Shown here: one piece after another, positions 58,476-64,000 of the stretch | Layout: each line of letters starts with the position of its first letter | Numbering within the stretch: position 1 is the first letter of the stretch | Source: Bolinopsis microptera | Lineage: Eukaryota > Ctenophora > Tentaculata > Lobata > Bolinopsidae | DNA length: 64,000 nt | Assembly (NCBI RefSeq): GCF_026151205.1 | Contig: NC_087076.1 | Location: forward strand, 15,770,419 to 15,834,418 | Reading direction: 5' to 3' | The notes under the pieces: generated by a model | The model's input: the letters and a program-made list of their open reading frames with translations, nothing else | Database searches by the model: none | Told to the model about the DNA's origin: nothing | Made by a program: the position numbers and the translations under genes

Positions 58476-59366
58476 TCACAGAACTTGGTAAAGATGAACT
58501 GATTTGAGGGACTCCAAATCACACTCATCAGGAACCAGTTCCTCATCCAACTCCCACTCAATCTCACTAACCCAGTTGTCGGGTAGTTGACCTTTCAACT
58601 CATCCAAACTTTCCTGTAAAGACGGAACCGTAACAATAACCTGACCCTTTCTTCTCAGACTACCAAATATAACGTCCCAACACTTTGCTTGATCCTCTGG
58701 ACTTTGGAAATGTTCGAATACGTTGTTCAGTATTACCACGTCGCAAGATTTCAGCAGCTGATCTTGTGTTCTGATATCAGCTTGTATCACTTCTATCTTG
58801 TCGTAGTTGTACTGTTCGATGATGGAGTTCTGCAGTGCACAGAAATCAGGGTTTAGTTCTACACCGATTATTTTAGAAGCGTTTGTGTACTCGGCAGCAG
58901 CGTAAAGAACGCATCCCAACCTAGAACCAACATCCATGATGACTTTGTTAGCGAGTGGAGGGAGGATTTTAGTGAAGAGCCATTTCAACTCCCACACTGA
59001 AAAGGAATGTGATACCAAGTCTAGTTTCTGAGTTTTCTTAGAACCACAGTTTGAACAGTAATGTCTACTCATCTTTCCCTCGTCACAGAAATCATCTAAA
59101 ACATCGTCTGGAAAGAGAAAAGCGTCAATGTGTTCAGTCTGAGGATCGTCCAGGTTGACGATTGATTCAGATTGTAAAACTCCAGAACACGGTACGACTG
59201 AACGCAGCTGCTCTGAAATGGACTCCAGGATTTGAACATGGGAATCGCTGATAAAATCTTCTATTTCTTCAGAGTTCTTGAGAAAGTTTATCAGATCCTC
59301 TCTTGACTCAGCTTTTGTGTTCAATAATAGCTCTGAAAACTTCTGCTTTGCTTCGTTCAGATTCAT
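58476..59366 (-). CDS. class I SAM-dependent methyltransferase with zinc-knuckle, intronless
   Basis: A 296-residue protein starting at ATG 59364-59366 (MNLNEAKQKFSELLLN). A helical N-terminal region is followed by HYCSNCGSKKTQKLD, a possible half zinc ribbon (CxxC), then a Rossmann methyltransferase core: motif I VIMDVGSRLGCVLYAA, motif II IIGVELNPDFCALQ, ADIRTQDQLLKSCD and motif IV DVVILNNVFEHFQSPED, then GQVIVTVPSLQE. It ends in an acidic tail, SLKSVHLYQVL. The substrate cannot be inferred from sequence; the fold and AdoMet binding are secure. The upstream in-frame extension has no ATG, so this start is preferred. Confidence 0.82.
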   Translation of the reverse strand: MNLNEAKQKFSELLLNTKAESREDLINFLKNSEEIEDFISDSHVQILESISEQLRSVVPCSGVLQSESIVNLDDPQTEHIDAFLFPDDVLDDFCDEGKMSRHYCSNCGSKKTQKLDLVSHSFSVWELKWLFTKILPPLANKVIMDVGSRLGCVLYAAAEYTNASKIIGVELNPDFCALQNSIIEQYNYDKIEVIQADIRTQDQLLKSCDVVILNNVFEHFQSPEDQAKCWDVIFGSLRRKGQVIVTVPSLQESLDELKGQLPDNWVSEIEWELDEELVPDECDLESLKSVHLYQVL

Positions 59367-60091
59367 ATTCCCTAGGAGGAAACAGTTCAATGTTAAATAT
59401 TTTAAATTTGGAACAAAGGAACATTTATCCAACAAACAGTATTATATTCTTAAAGTACCAAAATCCTATCACTGATATTATATATATTGGTAATACATCT
59501 ACACGCATTGTTGGCCTTTTAGCTGCTGCCTATAGCTCCCAAATGCTCAGATCACATGTCAGAATATAAGATTTAAATCGTTGTATTTTAAGTAAGGCAT
59601 GATTGTCGTGTGATCTCAACTGCCTATAATTTATGAACCACCTGGAGTTTTAGGCGCCTCAACGGTTTTTAATAACCCTGACGGAAAGTTGCCCTGACGT
59701 AGAAAATCATTTGAATCGTTCAAGTAAGATTTTAATTCGACAAAGTTATTCCACTTTTTGATTTATAATATCTAATTCAATTTAAAATTTCAAAGACATG
59801 ATCTAATTCTCTAAATTCAGTAGGTGTCCCACTAAAACAATTAAACTCGTAAGATTATGAGAAGATTTAATAAGAAAACAAAGAAATTTTAAATGAGATG
59901 ATCACATAACTTAATCAAAGCTGTCCAACTCAAAGTTTGACAATGGTGAGCAGAGTTTACGACGAACTAATCAGTTTACAATTCAACCATCTGTTCTACA
60001 AATTAATGGTATATATATTATCTAGTCACCGCTGACTGCACCAATATTTCTAAATTAACTTGCCCAGTTTAACTTTTATCTATCTCTCGTG
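59367..60091. other. divergent promoter region
   Basis: Lies between the divergently transcribed methyltransferase (-) and secreted peptide (+) genes. No specific element is assigned; A+T-rich. Confidence 0.45.
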
Positions 60092-60726
60092 ATGTTTAAG
60101 CATCTTTTTGTGACTGCTGCCTTTGTGGCCACTGCTTATGGGTAAGTGTTCAACATTCAGCTTTATGTTAGCCTTATCTATCAACATACGTTCTAGCCGA
60201 TGTAATTTATATTCGTGTCGATGAATCCGTTATTCTGTTGAACTAACGCTGTTTACCGTTCAGTTACACTTTACATGAATTTCAGTGTTGAAGTAGCTCT
60301 CCGAGCTGAGGATGGTGAACTTGAATTCATCGACTTCAACGACCCAGTCATTCAGGTACAGTTATTAGATTCAAGAGGGCTCTTATAGTTCAGGTTATAG
60401 AGAATATTTAAGTCATCACAATTCAATTTTGGATGCCAAAGATTGATGTCAAAATGAAATGGTCAATACTGAATACTAATTACTTACCGTAAAACTTTTT
60501 AAACCATGAATTAAGTTGTAAAGATCTTCAAAATAAACTTAACATCCGAATCTAAAAGAAGAAATCACTAAAACTGATTTGTCCTCAGGAGCTGATTAGG
60601 AAGCTGATTGCATTGAAGAAGGAGCTACTCTGTGGAGGAACTGTGGACAAGGTTATTGAAGTTCTCAACCTTCCTGAACAGCTCAAGGGTGTTGTTAACC
60701 TACTCAAAGGAATCATCTGCATCTAA
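60092..60726 (+). CDS. 85-residue secreted peptide of unknown function, three exons
   Basis: Exons 60092-60141, 60286-60355, 60589-60726, all GT-AG and in frame. MFKHLFVTAAFVATAYG is a clear signal peptide, cut by the first intron at its end. The mature part of about 68 residues has an acidic front (EDGELEFIDFNDPVIQ) and an amphipathic-helical rear (ELIRKLIALKKELLC, VIEVLNLPEQLKGVVNLLKG) with just two cysteines, near the middle and at the C terminus (GIICI), probably one disulfide. Saposin-like folds share the helical pattern but need six cysteines, so I do not assign it. Good donor and acceptor sites and a phase pattern typical of small secreted proteins support a real gene. Confidence 0.78.
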
Positions 60727-61147
60727 ACTGCATTTCGTATTCGATACACTATTTGAGATACATTTGAATTACTTTGTTTAATATTAACACATCGATTAAA
60801 AAGTAACATGCTTATTAAAGGGTAAATTCAAAGTCACAAAAATCACGTTCCATAGAAACGGTGTATAAACGTTACAATCTATAATTTAATCATAATGGAT
60901 AATATTTCGCAACCTTTATTAAAGGTACACATTATTATTAGCATTTAACAGGAGCATACACACAAAAACTATTCAAACTGAGTATCTTAATGAAGTTGAG
61001 TGACAATTTATTTGTTATTTGCAACGAGTAAAAATTTAGATCACAGTCTATGAGTCTTAGCCTCTTACTCTCTCAACGGATTCCCGATTCTGTAGTCTGT
61101 ACCAAATTTTTGGGTCATCCAGGAAACTGTAACAATTTATATCACAA
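60727..61147. other. convergent 3' spacer
   Basis: Between the stop of the peptide gene (+) and the stop of the BTB gene (-). Nothing else is recognisable; it presumably contains both 3' UTRs. Confidence 0.5.
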
Positions 61148-62818
61148 TTATTTATTGATAAAACAAACCAGTTTTATCTCCTCGTTACGACTGAATGGAT
61201 AACCATCAACGTTCCATAATTCTTCTGGGAATTCAGGATCCTTTTCAAATATTATTCCATCTTCATTCCAGGTGAAAAATCCTAGCATATGTTCCATATC
61301 AGTGGAATAAATACGGCTCATAACAGTAAGGTGTATTTTTTCTGATTTGACACACTCAGGATGAATGTGAAGTCCTTCAGGATATTCTGATTGAACTAAA
61401 CAGATATTAGCAGTAAACTTGCATGGTCTGCCTGACTTGAAAATTGGTGTAACTTTTAGCAAGAACCCACATTTTCCGGCCCTGGGACAATCCCTAGTGT
61501 TAGGATGCTTGAAATGGAATGCAAATTGTTGCTCGGTGGAAAAAAGCTGTTCTATAGTGCACGTGGTTTTGATTTTATTGTTTACTGATCTGTTGCCTAG
61601 TCCAACAATCTTGCCAACCCTTCGAAAACTCTCATCGCTCGACAGGAAATCATGGCCATAATTTTTGATCATATCACGATATTTGGGGTAGTCCTCATCA
61701 ATATCAGGCCAAGATTCAATAAAGAGTGGAGAGATTTTCCCCCAGCCTCTTTTAATTCTAATTTTCTCCAATTTATTGATTAATAGGGCATTATGAGCTT
61801 GATCATCATTGTAATAAAAGTTCAGAATGAGTCCCTCAATAAGCATGTACAGATTAGCGATTAGGGGAAAATCAGCTGCTGCATCTAAGAAATCCAGATC
61901 GCTATCATAATGACCCGGATCGAAAGGGGCAAAGGATGAAAACACATTGGGAATCACAGTTAAAATCGAATCTGTATTACAGCAAGAATGAGACGCTCTT
62001 GAGGACATGCGGTCTTTGGCATATTTAACAGATTTTCTGTACAGCTTATTAATCATAACCGAATCCTTTAGAGTTAGCTGCACGAGATTCTCTAAAGTAT
62101 CAAACACCTCCTCAAAAAGTGCTTCGTTATCGGTGATACATAAAGAGAGGTTTATATTCTGCAGCAGGAATCGGGAGGTTTCATCAAGCACCATTCCTTG
62201 CTTCTCTATATTTTGTTTTACAATGTGCAGCAGAGAAGATGGACTGTTTTGAGTAATCTGAATGATACAATTCAGTTGAATAGCATCTAGTCCAACATAG
62301 TTCAGCTTCATGTAGGGTTCAACAAATATCTCAGCTCTGTTCTCCAGACCACAAATCTTCTGTACCACCACGTCCACAAACTTGTCACATTTCATCACTC
62401 TCATACAAAACCTGGCCTCCTCAAACAAGAACAACAAAGTCTGGTAGTCAGTGTGAACACTAACATCACCCACCAGACCAGTGAAGTAGTCCCAACATCT
62501 CCCTGACAACCACTCCACTTTGAAGACGTGACAGAGCTTGTTGACATCTCTGAACAAGTGCCTCACTAGTTGGATCTCCCCGCTGTACAGGGCCCCCAGG
62601 AAACTCTTCACCGCCTCCCCCACAAAGTCCTCCATCTCCAGAACAGACTGTTGTAGTTCCAGGAACAGGTGAACAAACACTGAACTGTGGTAAGACAGGA
62701 TTAGAGAGTTTGCTTTTATGTCCTCTCCTCCTCGTAACTTTAGGACCACGTTACCGTGAAACTGAGAGTGTAGGTTCTCTATACCAAAATCTGCCGGTAC
62801 CACCACTTTAGGAGCCAT
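61148..62818 (-). CDS. BTB/POZ protein, intronless
   Basis: A 556-residue protein starting MAPKVVVPADFGIENL. The N-terminal 100 residues form a BTB domain (NVVLKLRGGEDIKANSLILS, SSVFVHLFLELQQSVLEMED, FLGALYSGEIQL), followed by a BACK-like helical region (about 110-290) and a C-terminal beta-rich domain of about 120 residues with EYPEGLHIHPECVKSEKIHL and MLGFFTWNEDGI. It may be a cullin-3 adaptor, as many BTB-BACK proteins are, but the C-terminal domain is not Kelch or MATH and is not recognised; BTB-plus-unknown-domain families are expanded in cnidarians and sponges. A partial paralogue of the C-terminal domain lies next to it at 63190-63440. Confidence 0.8.
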   Translation of the reverse strand: MAPKVVVPADFGIENLHSQFHGNVVLKLRGGEDIKANSLILSYHSSVFVHLFLELQQSVLEMEDFVGEAVKSFLGALYSGEIQLVRHLFRDVNKLCHVFKVEWLSGRCWDYFTGLVGDVSVHTDYQTLLFLFEEARFCMRVMKCDKFVDVVVQKICGLENRAEIFVEPYMKLNYVGLDAIQLNCIIQITQNSPSSLLHIVKQNIEKQGMVLDETSRFLLQNINLSLCITDNEALFEEVFDTLENLVQLTLKDSVMINKLYRKSVKYAKDRMSSRASHSCCNTDSILTVIPNVFSSFAPFDPGHYDSDLDFLDAAADFPLIANLYMLIEGLILNFYYNDDQAHNALLINKLEKIRIKRGWGKISPLFIESWPDIDEDYPKYRDMIKNYGHDFLSSDESFRRVGKIVGLGNRSVNNKIKTTCTIEQLFSTEQQFAFHFKHPNTRDCPRAGKCGFLLKVTPIFKSGRPCKFTANICLVQSEYPEGLHIHPECVKSEKIHLTVMSRIYSTDMEHMLGFFTWNEDGIIFEKDPEFPEELWNVDGYPFSRNEEIKLVCFINK

Positions 62819-63189
62819 GATATTCTAGTGGATTGATATTGTTAGTAAACAACACATTTTTGAGCTATTTTATAAAGAAAACGTTTAAGCACAAACTTGA
62901 AGAGCTATTGTGCTGTTTAATATCTAATGACAGTTATAATAACATCAATCATTGATGAAAACAAAGAAGATTTGACAAAAAAAAACACTATTGAAAATTA
63001 TTCAATTTTATTTAAACGTATTAGATTCCCTGATATAAATGATTCACAGGGTACGGTGTTTCAAAAGTAGATTGGTATAAAGTGGTAAAGTTATTCAACA
63101 TAAATCGTAATTTCACCTACGAATCTGAGGATCTATAGCCACTCCAAACCAGTGGAATATCTAAAACTCGTAAAAATTGCTCAAAAGAA
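62819..63189. other. spacer between the BTB gene and its partial copy
   Basis: Presumed BTB promoter and 5' UTR; A+T-rich, no gene seen. Confidence 0.5.
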
Positions 63190-63440
63190 TCACAAAGTTA
63201 TGAACGCAGACAGCTTAAGAAAGTCACCAGGGGATAAGTATACACCACCTACTTTCCATGCTAACATTGATCCCTCATCATATTTTATCACAATACCGAA
63301 CTCATTCCAGGTAAAACTGGCTAAGAAGTATCTCATTCCATGGTCATACTCAAACAAAGGCACCAAATGAATTTTGTCCGCTTTCACAAAGTCAGGATGA
63401 ATATGAAGTCCCTCAGGATATTCTTCTTGATCTAACAACA
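63190..63440 (-). pseudogene. C-terminal fragment of a second BTB-family gene, cut by a LINE
   Basis: The minus-strand frame ending at 63190 carries EEYPEGLHIHPDFVKADKIHL and YFLASFTWNEFGIVIKYDEG, clearly homologous to the last 85 residues of the neighbouring BTB protein (EYPEGLHIHPECVKSEKIHL, LGFFTWNEDGI). The homology stops at about 63440, where reverse-transcriptase sequence on the other strand begins. Either an adjacent tandem paralogue was disrupted by the insertion, or its 5' part lies beyond the LINE outside the window. Confidence 0.75.
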
Positions 63441-64000
63441 ATACGGTTTTCGGCCGGGTCGGTCGTGTGAGCATGCGCTCCTTGATGCAACCAACACGAT
63501 TAGACACGACCTCTCCAAAAAAGAGGTCTCTCTACTCCTCCTACTTGATTTTAGCAAAGCGTTTGATGTAATTTCCCACGATATTCTCTTAGACAAACTG
63601 TATCATTATGGCATAAGAGGACTAGCACACCAATGGTTCAAGTCTTATCTAAGTTCCAGGAGTCAGTATGTTTCAATAGGGGGCACAAATTCTTCCTCAC
63701 AGTCCATGAGACACGGAGTGCCGCAAGGCAGTATTCTAGGACCTTTACTTTTCATAATATATATCAATGACATGCCAAAAATCAAATCGTACGCAAAATT
63801 TGTTTTATATGCTGACGACGCAAACATAATTATCTCAGGTAAAAATCATCAAGAAATACTACAAAAGATGACAGAATTTTCACCTTTATTGATAAACTGG
63901 GTAGATCAAAATGGTCTTTCGTTAAACCTTAAGAAAACGTGCTACATGCTCCTCTCACCCAACAGAACCTCAACACCTGACGTAAATATTCAAATTGCAG
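63440..64000 (+). mobile_element. LINE reverse transcriptase, open to the window edge
   Basis: An uninterrupted frame from about 63447 to 64000 shows the RT palm: FRPGRSCEHALLD, LLLDFSKAFDVISHDILLDK (first catalytic Asp), HGVPQGSILGPLLFIIYINDM, and VLYADDANIIISG (the YADD box), then WVDQNGLSLNLKKT. This is a non-LTR retrotransposon of the jockey/CR1/L2-like type. The N-terminal endonuclease is missing on the left, so the copy is 5'-truncated, and it continues to the right. The lack of stops suggests recent insertion into the BTB paralogue. Confidence 0.92.

Overview
The window is an animal nuclear contig: A+T-rich, with spliced genes using GT-AG introns, nested genes, DNA-transposon and LINE debris and minisatellites. 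A papain-family protein carrying two C-terminal ShKT domains, together with animal housekeeping genes (SEH1, AASDH, PDI, SEC63, a C9orf85-like protein), suggests a non-bilaterian animal, most likely a cnidarian (perhaps a hydrozoan). The species is inference. No rRNA, tRNA or CRISPR was seen.

Layout. 0-3.6 kb: a first coding exon of an unidentified minus-strand gene running off the left edge, then non-coding DNA. 3.6-14.3 kb: SEH1 nucleoporin (minus, nine exons, reconstructed in frame), with an intronless papain-like gene on the opposite strand inside its seventh intron and a foldback element in its fifth. 15.0-19.1 kb: a three-exon, 82-residue unknown gene (minus) whose first intron holds an intronless AASDH gene. 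19.5-26.4 kb: a repeat island with LINE debris, hairpin-bearing direct repeats and a complete PIF/Harbinger element with TAA target duplications inside a larger inverted repeat. 26.75-31.0 kb: protein disulfide isomerase (minus, eleven exons) with a LINE fragment in one intron. 31.7-35.3 kb: a TA-flanked foldback element, a non-autonomous hAT with a perfect 8-bp target duplication, and a nested hairpin. 35.8-37.3 kb: a secreted LamG/pentraxin-like protein. 38.8-45.9 kb: a ten-exon gene joining a C9orf85-type (DUF2039) zinc domain to a long acidic tail ending in a sequence that fits the PKA RII-anchoring signature. 46.65-53.96 kb: a Pro/Asn-rich protein with about 22 copies of a 16-residue repeat; one intron holds a 3.5-kb TIR element filled with 2.4 kb of GGA-type microsatellite. 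54.9-57.9 kb: SEC63. 58.5-59.4 kb: a zinc-knuckle methyltransferase. 60.1-60.7 kb: a tiny secreted peptide gene. 61.1-64 kb: a BTB gene and a partial paralogue cut by a LINE.

Three introns (two in SEH1, one in PDI) carry a tandem duplication spanning the exon end and its 5' splice site. Three protein-coding genes carry coding-frame disturbances (two cancelling frame switches, one stop inside a repeat, one single-base loss) that may be assembly errors or real alleles. Functionally the set is mostly unrelated housekeeping: nuclear pore (SEH1), ER import and folding (SEC63, PDI), metabolism (AASDH). The papain-like protein, the LamG protein and the 85-residue peptide are probably secreted.
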